A DNA stretch of 64,000 bases from Flavobacterium soli DSM 19725 (GCF_000422705.1 NZ_AUGO01000001.1:62001-126000), one strand, 5' to 3'. Counted from the stretch's first letter, positions 1-7,037 are shown. Notes: a model not told the origin generated them from the sequence alone. Numbers and translations: made by a program.

Positions 1-1
1 G

Positions 2-331
2 GACGACAAGGACATGATTGTCATGTACCACAAATTTGGCTATGAACTCAACGGAGAACAAAAACAAATCGACTCCAAGATGGTGTGCATTGGCGATGAC
101 CAAACCTATACCGCAATGGCCAAAACCGTTGGACTTCCAGTAGCAATGGCAACCTTGCAAATCCTCAACGGAAACATCAAAACGCCAGGTGTGCAATTGC
201 CACTCCATAAGGAAGTCTACTTGCCAATCCTCAAAGAATTAGAAGAATTTGGAGTAAAATTCTACGAACGCGAGATGCCTTATGTGGGCTATAACCCCGA
301 CAAAGTTGGCGTAAATCTTAAGTTCTCATAA
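2..331 (+). CDS. Saccharopine dehydrogenase-like protein, C-terminal part (5' end outside window)
   Basis: This is the last 109 codons of a gene that enters from the left edge. The peptide has the motif DMIVMYHKFGYE near its visible start, and later CIGDDQTYTAMAKTVGLP and TPGVQLPLHKEVYLPIL. That pattern is typical of the C-terminal domain of saccharopine dehydrogenase / saccharopine reductase (LYS9-like). These enzymes interconvert saccharopine and glutamate plus aminoadipate semialdehyde; in flavobacteria the protein is usually assigned to lysine degradation. The NAD(P)-binding N-terminus is not visible, so the substrate is inferred from family resemblance. The downstream neighbour is an Lrp/AsnC regulator, a family that often senses amino acids, so a regulatory link is plausible but unproven. 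A terminator follows the stop codon. Confidence 0.8.
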   Translation, partial: DDKDMIVMYHKFGYELNGEQKQIDSKMVCIGDDQTYTAMAKTVGLPVAMATLQILNGNIKTPGVQLPLHKEVYLPILKELEEFGVKFYEREMPYVGYNPDKVGVNLKFS

Positions 332-339
332 ATAACAAG

Positions 340-369
340 AATCCGTTTCGAGAGAAGCGGATTTTTTTT
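340..369 (+). terminator. Intrinsic terminator after the saccharopine dehydrogenase-like gene
   Basis: A 10-bp stem with one G-U pair (AATCCGTTTC / GAAGCGGATT) and a GAGA loop is followed by eight T residues. The same hairpin sequence occurs on the other strand at about 1604-1627, after the peptidase gene. The two are the outer ends of the mirrored arms around the Lrp gene. Confidence 0.8.
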
Positions 370-380
370 GTCGTTTTAAT

Positions 381-488
381 TAGAAGCGAATCAACAGTCT
401 TAAAAATAAAACCATGTTCCTGCTGGATGCCACTATCTTTTGTTCTGAACCCCAGAACAAAAGGATAGTGACAACCATCAGGGCTATT
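381..488 (-). ncRNA. Structured dispersed repeat, copy A (Flavo-1-like candidate)
   Basis: Read on the minus strand this begins AGCCCTGATGG, continues into a hairpin with stem ACTATCCTTTTGTTCT and loop GGGGTTC, then GGCATCCAGCAGGAACATGG, and ends GATTCGCTTCT. The same framework recurs at 1476-1590, 5936-6041, 18947-19030 and 26050-26156. The stem has one unpaired C in its 5' arm, as in three other copies. It may belong to the Flavo-1 RNA motif described in flavobacteria; that identification is from memory and was not tested. Which strand, if either, is transcribed is unknown. Confidence 0.5.
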
Positions 489-736
489 ATGAAAACTATA
501 GGCTCCTTTATATTCGCTTGGAATCAGAATCAATAACCAACGAATCACAACGGATTAAAATCCGTTGCTATAAAATGAGTCGTTCCTACGGAACTCGGCC
601 GGGATTGACAGAGCCAGAGGCTCGGAACATATTCTAACACCAGATTTTAATCTGGTGGCAATTCTACCATCATAAATCCTTATATTTACTTTTCAATTTA
701 AACCAAAAACAACCTTTAGGTTACAATAAAAACAAA

Positions 737-1207
737 ATGAAAATAAACTCCTTACAAATAGAAATAGACGGAATCGACAAAGAGATACTTCGCGACCTCA
801 TGGACGATGCCCGAAAACCCATACTCCAAATTGCTAATAAAATTGGAATTTCGGGAGCGGCAATCCACCAACGCTTACGAAAACTGGAACAATCGGGTGT
901 GATTTCGGGATCAAAGTTTGTGGTCAACAATAGGGTTTTGGGCTACAGCACGATGGCTTTCGTGGGCATCTATCTGGAAAAAGCGGCAACAAATCTTGAA
1001 ACCGTAAAGGAACTAAAAAAAATACCTGAAGTTCTAGAATGCCATTATACCACCGGAAACTGGTCGATCCTGATCAAGATTATCTGCCGTGATAACGAAC
1101 ATTTGATGACGCTATTAAATACTAAAATTCAGGCTATTGAAGGCGTTTCGAGAACAGAAACATTCATTTCGTTGGATCAACAAATTGAAAGACAAATTCA
1201 ATTATAA
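737..1207 (+). CDS. Lrp/AsnC family transcriptional regulator
   Basis: A 156-residue protein of the usual Lrp/AsnC length. Residues about 13-60 form the AsnC-type helix-turn-helix (DKEILRDLMDDARKPILQIA, then GISGAAIHQRLRKLEQSGVI). Residues about 75-150 form the RAM ligand-binding and dimerisation domain (CHYTTGNWSILIKIICRDNE). Family members act as dimers or higher oligomers that bind DNA in response to amino acids. The effector here cannot be read from sequence, though the adjacent saccharopine dehydrogenase-like gene makes lysine-related metabolism a reasonable guess. A weak -7-like TATATTTA lies about 50 bases upstream. The gene sits alone between two mirrored repeat arms, an unusual setting for an otherwise normal, intact regulator. 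Confidence 0.93.
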   Translation: MKINSLQIEIDGIDKEILRDLMDDARKPILQIANKIGISGAAIHQRLRKLEQSGVISGSKFVVNNRVLGYSTMAFVGIYLEKAATNLETVKELKKIPEVLECHYTTGNWSILIKIICRDNEHLMTLLNTKIQAIEGVSRTETFISLDQQIERQIQL

Positions 1208-1208
1208 A

Positions 1209-1249
1209 TTTTAGATTGTCGATTTCAGATTGTCGATTTCAGATTGTCG
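1209..1249 (+). repeat. Short tandem repeat, unit of about 14 bp
   Basis: Directly after the Lrp stop codon the unit GATTGTCGATTTCA is repeated about two and a half times with slight variation. It separates the gene from the right arm of the inverted repeat. No function is apparent. Confidence 0.7.
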
Positions 1250-1475
1250 AGCACCAGATTAAAATCTGGCGCTACAATATGTTCTGAGCCTCTGGCTCTG
1301 TCAATCCCGGCCGAGTTCCGTAGGAACGACTCATTTTATAGCAACGGATTTTAATCCGTTGGATTTTCAATTCATTGGGATTTCAATTCGTTGAGATTTC
1401 AATTCGTTGGAATCTTTATCCATTGGTTATTGATTGTGGTTCCAAGCGAAAATAAAGGAGCCTTAAGTTTCCTTT

Positions 1476-1590
1476 TAGCCCTGATGGTGCTATTGTTTGA
1501 GCTCTTGCAACTGCCGTAAGAGCTGTTGCAAAGCGAGTGGCATCCAGCTGGAACATGGATCTACTCTAATTACCAAAGATTCGCTCCTTA
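1476..1590 (+). ncRNA. Structured dispersed repeat, copy B with a different central hairpin
   Basis: The flanks match the family: TAGCCCTGATGG at the start, GTGGCATCCAGCTGGAACATGG after the centre (shared in two parts with copy A), and GATTCGCTCCT at the end. The central stem-loop is unrelated in sequence to the CTTTTTGTTCT stem of the other copies. It contains AGCTCTT and AAGAGCT, which can pair, and TTGCAAC and GTTGCAA, which can pair as an alternative. Confidence 0.45.
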
Positions 1591-1603
1591 TTATACATAA
1601 AAA

Positions 1604-1628
1604 AATCCGCTTCTCTCGAAACGGATTA
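1604..1628 (-). terminator. Intrinsic terminator after the YugP-like peptidase gene
   Basis: On the minus strand AATCCGTTTC-GAGA-GAAGCGGATT is followed by a T run. It lies about 22 bases past the stop codon of the peptidase gene and duplicates the hairpin at 340-369. Confidence 0.75.
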
Positions 1629-1649
1629 TAATTATTTTGTCTTCTGAGA

Positions 1650-2348
1650 TTAGTCTCTTGAACCTCCAAAAACTTGCAAAGCCCAATATAGCAGAGAAGC
1701 CAATGCTCCAATTGCCGCTACAACATAGGTTCTTGCAGCCCATTTCAAGGCGTCTTCTGATCCTGCATATTCTTGCTGGCTCAGCATGTTTTTATTTTTT
1801 AGCCAAGCCAAAGCTCGGTTACTGGCGTCATACTCAACTGGCAAGGTGATGAAACTAAATGTGGTAGCTATAGCCATCAATCCCAAACCTGCAATAGCAA
1901 TATAGTAGCCAAATCCGGCTCCAGCAGCAGCTCCCAAAATTAATCCCCCGATAATCAACCACTGCGACATTCCTGAAGCAACGTTCACTACAGGAACCAA
2001 TTTAGACCGCATCGTTAACCATTCATAAGCTGTGGCGTGTTGAACAGCGTGTCCCACCTCGTGAGCGGCAACGGCTGCAGCAGCGGCATTTCGTTCGTTA
2101 TAAACGGCTTCGCTCAAGTTCACCGTTTTATCGGCTGGATTGTAATGATCTGTTAAACGTCCTGGTGTTGAAATCACTCGAACGTCACGAATGCCATGAT
2201 CGGCAAGCATTTTCTCTGCGATTTCGGCACCACTCATTCCGTTGCGTAAACCTACTTTTGAGTACTGCTCGAACTTGCTTTTCAATCGGGCACTAACAGC
2301 CCAACTCACTAAAGCGATAACCCCGATTAATATATAATATCCTATCAT
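1650..2348 (-). CDS. YugP-like membrane-associated zinc metallopeptidase
   Basis: A 232-residue membrane protein of the neutral zinc metallopeptidase 2 family (B. subtilis YugP type). Residues 1-18 form a hydrophobic N-terminal helix. The zinc-binding motif HEVGH is at 96-100, followed by AVQHA. Three further hydrophobic segments occupy roughly 130-170 and 205-228. The family is thought to be membrane-bound, but substrates are not established. The ATG start is supported by a consensus -7 element 24 bases upstream. It is transcribed alone; leuS lies upstream on the same strand but is separated by 190 bases and an inverted repeat. Confidence 0.9.
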   Translation of the reverse strand: MIGYYILIGVIALVSWAVSARLKSKFEQYSKVGLRNGMSGAEIAEKMLADHGIRDVRVISTPGRLTDHYNPADKTVNLSEAVYNERNAAAAAVAAHEVGHAVQHATAYEWLTMRSKLVPVVNVASGMSQWLIIGGLILGAAAGAGFGYYIAIAGLGLMAIATTFSFITLPVEYDASNRALAWLKNKNMLSQQEYAGSEDALKWAARTYVVAAIGALASLLYWALQVFGGSRD

Positions 2349-2372
2349 TTTGTTTTGATTTTATTGTTTGTT

Positions 2373-2380
2373 CAAATATA
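2373..2380 (-). promoter_or_regulatory. -7 promoter element of the YugP-like gene
   Basis: On the minus strand the sequence is TATATTTG, a match to the Bacteroidota consensus TAnnTTTG, 24 bases before the start codon. Confidence 0.6.
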
Positions 2381-2443
2381 GCAAAATATACGCCAAATGA
2401 TAGCAGATGTCATTTTGACACGAGTTAAAGATTTTGTAAAATA

Positions 2444-2527
2444 TTTTTGCCACAGATTTCAAGGATTAAAAAGGATTAAATTTCTGTGAAAAATAATCCA
2501 CTAAATCTGTGGAATCTGTGGCAAAAA
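2444..2527. repeat. Inverted repeat TTTTTGCCACAGATT / AATCTGTGGCAAAAA
   Basis: The outer 15 bases at 2444-2458 are the reverse complement of those at 2513-2527, enclosing an AT-rich core that contains two near-identical AAGGATTAAA units. It lies just past the leuS stop codon, so it could act as the leuS terminator. Its sequence style matches repeats often scattered in flavobacterial genomes. Confidence 0.65.
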
Positions 2528-2541
2528 AAATGAGCTAATGA

Positions 2542-5500
2542 CTATCCCACCAAGTTGATGATTTTTCCTGGAACGATGATCACTTTATTAGGCATCTTCC
2601 CGTCTAATTGCTTGATGGTTCTTTCGTCTTTCATCACAATTTCCTCGATTTGTTCCTTGGTTAGATCCAAAGGCAATGTCATCGTGAAACGCATCTTTCC
2701 GTTGAACGAAACTGGATATTCCTTGCTGCTTTCTACCAAATATTCTGGGTTGAATTTTGGGAAAGGAGCTGTTGAGATACTTTGCTCATGCCCTAGTCTT
2801 TTCCATAATTCTTCGGCGATGTGTGGTGCATAAGGCGAAATCAAAATCGCCAAAGGCTCTAGAACCGAACGTTCGTGGCATTTTAGAGCCGTGAGTTCGT
2901 TTACGGCAATCATAAACTGGCTTACGGAGGTATTGAACGAAAATCCTTCGATGTCCTCGGTTACTTTCTTGATGGTTTTGTGTAAGGCTTTCAAGGCTTC
3001 TGGTGAGGCTGGGTTTGAAGTCACAATCAATCCTGATTCGTCGAAATACAGTTTCCATAGTTTTTTCAAGAACCCGAAAACCCCTGTGATTCCGGCGGTG
3101 TTCCAAGGTTTTGCTTGTTCTAATGGTCCTAGGAACATTTCGTATAAACGTAAGGTATCGGCTCCGTATTCTTCGCAGATGTCGTCTGGCGTTACTACGT
3201 TGTATTTTGATTTGGACATCTTTTCTATTTCGCGAATTGTAAAAAACTTTTGATCATCGTTTATTACCTCTAAGCCATTAGAATCTAAATACAAAGCAGA
3301 ATTTGTTTCAGAATTCCACTTTTTTAGCCTGTAAATATCAACTTCGTCAGTTGTTCCTTTTAGGTATTCAATTGGTAAGTGAATTTTAGCATATCCATTA
3401 TACTCAATATAGACAGTTTCTATCCTAATTTGAAAATGTTTAAAAACTAATTTTTTCCATTCTTCTCTCAAAACTGTTAGATAATCAAATTCATTTAATT
3501 TTTCCTGAACATATCTTATACCTTTTGACTCAAAATCAGAAGAGAGAAAAATAGATTCGCAATTACGTATTAAAAAATTCTCTTCCTCGTAAAATTCTTT
3601 TGTAATTTTTCCTTCTACTAATTGGTACAAATTTGATTGAAATCTAAATAATAATCTAAATAGAAAACCGCTCATCCCCAAAATCATCCCCTGATTGATC
3701 AATTTCTTGAACGGTTCTTCTTGGTTGACAAAACCTCTGTCCTTCAAAAATTTGTTCCAAAAGCGGGAATACAGCAAGTGGCCTGTGGCGTGTTCGCTTC
3801 CTCCTATATATAAATCGACATTCTGCCAATAGTTTTGTGCTTCTTCCGATACAAATTCGTCGTTGTTGTGAGCATCCATATATCGCAACCAATACCACGA
3901 ACTTCCTGCCCAACCTGGCATGGTGTTCAATTCCAATGGAAAAATAGTCACATTGTCAATCAACTGATTACTGACTACTGAACACTGAACACTATCCCAA
4001 GCCCAATCGGTTGCGTTTCCTAAAGGCGGTTGTCCGTCTTCGGTTGGCAAATATTTTTCAACTTCTGGAAGGCGAATCGGAAGATGCTGTGTTTCGATCA
4101 TTTGTGGCAATCCGTTTACATAATAGACCGGGAAAGGTTCGCCCCAATATCTTTGGCGGGAGAAAACGGCATCACGCAAACGATAATTTGTTTTTCCTTT
4201 TCCTTGACCTAATTCTTCTAAAGCTTCAATGGCTTTTTGAGTGGCTTTCTTATAATCCAATCCGTTTAGGAAGTCGGAATTAGCAATCACCACATTGTCC
4301 TTTGAACCGTAGGCTTCTTCCGAAATATCTACGTTGTCAAATATATTTTTAATCTCGATATTGAAATGTTTTGCGAAAGCATAATCGCGTTCGTCGCCAC
4401 AAGGAACGGCCATAACGGCTCCTGTTCCGTAACCTGCCAAAACATAATCGCCAATCCAAACCGGAATGGCTTCTTTCGTGAAAGGATGTTCAGCATAAGC
4501 TCCTGTGAAAACGCCTGAAATGGTTTTTACATCGGCCATTCTTTCGCGTTCGCTGCGTTTTGCAGTTGCTTCAACATAGGCTTCTACGGCTTGTTTTTGT
4601 TCGGGTGTTGTGATTTTGGCCACTAAATCGTGTTCGGGTGCCAAGGTCATAAATGTCACTCCGAAAATCGTGTCGGGTCTTGTGGTGAAGACTTCAATTT
4701 TATGGTCGTTGGTTTCGTCTCCGCTTAGAATATAATCAACCGCATTTCGTTCGAACTCTGAATCTTTTACCTTAAAAGTAACAGAGGCTCCAACTGATTT
4801 TCCGATCCAGTTTCTTTGGCTTTCTTTTAGAGATTCTGTCCAATCGATGGTATCCAAACCTTGAAGCAAACGTTCAGCATAGGCCGAAATTCGCATACTC
4901 CATTGTGTCATTTTCTTGCGGATTACAGGATGTCCTCCACGTTCTGAAACACCGTTTACGATTTCGTCGTTTGCCAGAACAGTTCCCAATGCCGGACACC
5001 AGTTTACTTCGGTTTCAGCAAGGAAAGTTAATCTGTATTTTAGTAGAATTCGTTCTTGTTCTTCTTTTGAATAGGATTTCCAGTCTTCTGCAGAGAAAGT
5101 TGGAATATTATCATCGGAAACGGCGTTTACTTTTGCGTTTCCGTTTTCTTCGAAATCCATTATCAATGTTTTGATATCTCTGGCTTCGTTGGCATCTTTA
5201 TCGTACCAAGAATTGAACAATTGGATGAAAATCCATTGTGTCCATTTGTAATAATCGGCATTTGAAGTTCGCACTTCTCTGCTCCAATCGAATGAAAAAC
5301 CGATTTTATCGAGTTGTTCTCTGTAACGTGCGATGTTTTCCTTCGTGGTTTTATCCGGATGCTGACCAGTTTGAATGGCATATTGTTCTGCCGGAAGTCC
5401 GAAACTGTCGTAGCCTTGCGGATGCAAGACGTTGAAACCTTGGTGGCGTTTGAATCGTGCATAGATATCAGAGGCAATGTAACCCAGCGGATGCCCAACG

Positions 5501-5643
5501 TGCAAACCAGCTCCGGATGGATAAGGGAACATGTCTAAGACATAGTATTTTGGCTTGTCTGAATTATTTTCTGCAGCAAAGGTTTGGTTTTCTGCCCAGT
5601 GTTTTTGCCATCTGGCTTCGATTTCGTTAGGGTTGTATTTCAT
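2542..5643 (-). CDS. leuS: Leucyl-tRNA synthetase
   Basis: Leucyl-tRNA synthetase charges tRNA-Leu with leucine in the cytosol. The start chosen (MKYNPNEIEARWQ) matches family N-termini; the frame stays open 30 codons further upstream but only through REP-like repeats. Class I signatures are present: HVGH at residues 48-51 and EKMSKSKYN near 806. The editing domain lies in between (TRPDTIFGVTFM, YGTGAVMAVPCGDERD). At 1033 residues it is longer than the roughly 930-950 I expect for relatives. The excess sits mainly between GMILGMSGF (about 652) and KMSKS, where bacterial enzymes carry the leucine-specific domain, and that DNA is clearly AT-richer. A second oddity at 3962-3995 is a run of intergenic-type repeat that encodes SVQCSVVSNQL in frame. 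Both signature motifs are intact, so the enzyme is probably active. Confidence 0.96.
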   Translation of the reverse strand: MKYNPNEIEARWQKHWAENQTFAAENNSDKPKYYVLDMFPYPSGAGLHVGHPLGYIASDIYARFKRHQGFNVLHPQGYDSFGLPAEQYAIQTGQHPDKTTKENIARYREQLDKIGFSFDWSREVRTSNADYYKWTQWIFIQLFNSWYDKDANEARDIKTLIMDFEENGNAKVNAVSDDNIPTFSAEDWKSYSKEEQERILLKYRLTFLAETEVNWCPALGTVLANDEIVNGVSERGGHPVIRKKMTQWSMRISAYAERLLQGLDTIDWTESLKESQRNWIGKSVGASVTFKVKDSEFERNAVDYILSGDETNDHKIEVFTTRPDTIFGVTFMTLAPEHDLVAKITTPEQKQAVEAYVEATAKRSERERMADVKTISGVFTGAYAEHPFTKEAIPVWIGDYVLAGYGTGAVMAVPCGDERDYAFAKHFNIEIKNIFDNVDISEEAYGSKDNVVIANSDFLNGLDYKKATQKAIEALEELGQGKGKTNYRLRDAVFSRQRYWGEPFPVYYVNGLPQMIETQHLPIRLPEVEKYLPTEDGQPPLGNATDWAWDSVQCSVVSNQLIDNVTIFPLELNTMPGWAGSSWYWLRYMDAHNNDEFVSEEAQNYWQNVDLYIGGSEHATGHLLYSRFWNKFLKDRGFVNQEEPFKKLINQGMILGMSGFLFRLLFRFQSNLYQLVEGKITKEFYEEENFLIRNCESIFLSSDFESKGIRYVQEKLNEFDYLTVLREEWKKLVFKHFQIRIETVYIEYNGYAKIHLPIEYLKGTTDEVDIYRLKKWNSETNSALYLDSNGLEVINDDQKFFTIREIEKMSKSKYNVVTPDDICEEYGADTLRLYEMFLGPLEQAKPWNTAGITGVFGFLKKLWKLYFDESGLIVTSNPASPEALKALHKTIKKVTEDIEGFSFNTSVSQFMIAVNELTALKCHERSVLEPLAILISPYAPHIAEELWKRLGHEQSISTAPFPKFNPEYLVESSKEYPVSFNGKMRFTMTLPLDLTKEQIEEIVMKDERTIKQLDGKMPNKVIIVPGKIINLVG

Positions 5644-5872
5644 TTCTATAATAATGACACCCCCTATGGGGTTTTGGTTTGTTTTATTTGTTTCTATAAT
5701 AATGGCAACCCTACGGGTTTTTGTAATTATCAATCATTTCACATCTATAATAATGGCAACCCTATGGTTTTTTTCTAAAAAACTACTAAAAATTTTAATC
5801 CCGTAGGGATGCCATTTTTGTAGAAAAAAATAATTAAGACCTTTTTAAAATCCCGTAGGGATGATATTTTGA
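5644..5872. repeat. Cluster of five REP-like palindromic repeats upstream of leuS
   Basis: Three units on the plus strand (5644-5675, 5691-5723, 5743-5775) share TCTATAATAATGgCAaCC followed by CCTAnGG and a T run. Two units in the opposite direction (5795-5826 and 5844-5872) share AATCCCGTAGGGATG; the first of these ends in TGTAGAAA. The core CCCTACGGG is palindromic. This style of repeat is common in Bacteroidota and resembles REP sequences associated with RAYT transposases, none of which is in the window. The cluster starts immediately before the leuS start codon and is part of the 518-base gene-free interval 5644-6161. Confidence 0.8.
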
Positions 5873-5935
5873 TTCGTAATTTATTTTAACGTAATCCTAA
5901 AACCAAAGATTCCAAAGATAAAATGGATTTTCCAA

Positions 5936-6041
5936 TAGCCCCGATTGGAGAAAGTAGCTTTTTGTTCTGGGGTTCAGAACAAAAACTACTTCGGAAAGCG
6001 GGAACATGGACTCCAAAAATGCCCGAACGATTTGCTCCTAT
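5936..6041 (+). ncRNA. Structured dispersed repeat, copy C
   Basis: It starts TAGCCCCGATTGG. The hairpin has arms AGTAGCTTTTTGTTCT and AGAACAAAAACTACT with loop GGGGTTC and one unpaired C. GGAAAGCGGGAACATGG follows, and it ends GATTTGCTCCT. The element lies in the divergent leuS/ftsX interval. If the promoter candidate at 6066-6096 is the leuS promoter, this copy would be transcribed as its antisense in the leuS leader. Confidence 0.5.
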
Positions 6042-6065
6042 ACAAAAAAAATCGATTCGAGGTGG

Positions 6066-6096
6066 CAAATTTACGTTTATTGTACGAAAGTTGAAA
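6066..6096 (-). promoter_or_regulatory. Candidate promoter of leuS
   Basis: On the minus strand TTTC, a 19-base spacer and TAAATTTG resemble the Bacteroidota -33/-7 pair. It lies about 420 bases upstream of leuS. If used, it would give a long leader containing the dispersed repeat and the REP-like cluster. A promoter closer to the gene was not recognised. Confidence 0.4.
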
Positions 6097-6161
6097 CTTT
6101 GAACGTTATAAACTGTGTTTAAAGAAATTCTTTATTATTTTTACCAAAAATTATTATATAG

Positions 6162-7037
6162 ATGAGTTCTTCTTACGATAAATTTCAAAAACGCAGACTG
6201 CTTTCTTCTTATTTTTCGGTTGTTTTAAGTGTATTCCTGGTGCTTTTCCTGTTGGGAATATTAGGCCTTTTTGTTGTAAATTCTAAAAAACTTTCGGACG
6301 ATTTCAAGGAAACAATCGTAATGACGGTTTTTATGAAAAATGAAGCCAATGACACGATTATCAAGGCTTTTGACGATGAAATGAAAACAGCGAAGTTTAT
6401 ACTTTCGCATACTTATGTAACCAAAGAAGAGGCTGCAAAAATCCATACCGACATTATTGGAGAAAATTTCATGGAGTTTTTAGGTGCGAATCCTTTGCAG
6501 AATTCGTTTGACTTGCATTTGAAGGCCGATTATATTGTTAACGACAGTATTGCAAAAATTGAAACGCGTTTGAGAAGCAACGAAATGGTTTCGGATGTGG
6601 TGTATGATAAACAATTGGTGAATTTAGTGAACGACAATATTAAAAAAGTGAGTTTTTATATCCTTTGCATCAGCGGATTTCTTGCTTTGGTGGCGGTTTT
6701 ATTGATCAATAGCTCGATGCGTTTGTCGATTTACTCGAACCGATTTATCATCAAAACGATGCAGATGGTTGGGGCTACGAAGTCGTTTATTAGAAAACCA
6801 TTTATCTGGAGAAGTATTAGATTGGGAATTATTGGTTCGGTTTTGGCGATTTTGGCCTTGATTGGAACACTATATTATATCGACACGAATTATCCAAACC
6901 TTGAAATCCTGGAAGACCAATTGATGACGGGAGCTATTTTGCTTGGTGTGCTTTTGGTTGGGATTTTGATTACTTGGATTAGTACGTTCTTTGCTACTCA
7001 ACGTTTCTTGAACTTGAGAACGGACGATCTTTATTAG
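6162..7037 (+). CDS. ftsX: Cell division protein FtsX
   Basis: FtsX is the membrane subunit of the FtsEX complex, which couples divisome assembly to activation of peptidoglycan hydrolases. This 291-residue protein has the family layout: an N-terminal transmembrane helix (about 22-44, VVLSVFLVLFLLGILGLFVV), an extracytoplasmic domain of about 115 residues, and three C-terminal helices (about 168-186, 220-240, 255-280). The cytoplasmic loop between the first two of these contains TMQMVGATKSFIRKPFIWRS, close to the MxLVGAT...IRxPF pattern of FtsX. The ATP-binding partner FtsE is not in the window. It starts a plus-strand run ftsX, DUF3098, uppP, truB and lies divergent to leuS. Confidence 0.95.
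   Translation: MSSSYDKFQKRRLLSSYFSVVLSVFLVLFLLGILGLFVVNSKKLSDDFKETIVMTVFMKNEANDTIIKAFDDEMKTAKFILSHTYVTKEEAAKIHTDIIGENFMEFLGANPLQNSFDLHLKADYIVNDSIAKIETRLRSNEMVSDVVYDKQLVNLVNDNIKKVSFYILCISGFLALVAVLLINSSMRLSIYSNRFIIKTMQMVGATKSFIRKPFIWRSIRLGIIGSVLAILALIGTLYYIDTNYPNLEILEDQLMTGAILLGVLLVGILITWISTFFATQRFLNLRTDDLY

Larger units (their letters stand above)
338..661 (+). repeat. Left arm of a large imperfect inverted repeat around the Lrp/AsnC gene
   Basis: This gene-free stretch of about 400 bases (332-736) is mostly one arm of an inverted repeat whose partner is about 1250-1628. From outside to inside both arms contain, in the same order: the terminator hairpin, a structured repeat with conserved flanks (381-488 here), the string TTCGCTTGGAA followed by CAATAACCAA, the palindrome CAACGGATTAAAATCCGTTG, the segment GTCGTTCCTACGGAACTC, and the palindrome CCAGATTTTAATCTGG. 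The inner 110 bases match nearly exactly and the outer part is more diverged. No transposase or convincing ORF lies in it. The remaining 662-736 should hold the promoter of the downstream gene. Confidence 0.85.
1250..1628 (-). repeat. Right arm of the inverted repeat around the Lrp/AsnC gene
   Basis: This is the reverse-complement counterpart of 338-661 and fills most of the gene-free interval 1208-1649. It carries the same modules in mirrored order: CCAGATTAAAATCTGG, the GAGTTCCGTAGGAACGAC segment, the palindrome CAACGGATTTTAATCCGTTG, then the structured repeat (1476-1590) and the terminator hairpin (about 1604-1627, read on the minus strand). Compared with the left arm it has an extra stretch at about 1361-1420 made of degenerate units of GATTTCAATTCGTTG. 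The outer hairpin probably terminates the peptidase gene that ends at 1650. Confidence 0.85.

Noticed and set aside
338..1628. A complete insertion sequence around the Lrp/AsnC gene
   Set aside because: The inverted arms look like IS ends, but the enclosed gene is an intact AsnC-type regulator with a RAM domain. No transposase motif or target-site duplication was found.
5644..5733. A 30-residue N-terminal extension of leuS
   Set aside because: The extension translates the REP-like repeats (low-complexity Ile/Thr/Asn-rich peptide), and the conserved N-terminus begins at MKYNPNEIEARWQ.
5886..6068. A 60-codon open frame in the leuS/ftsX interval
   Set aside because: It coincides with structured repeat copy C. 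Similar short frames arise in the other copies, so it is a by-product of the repeat.
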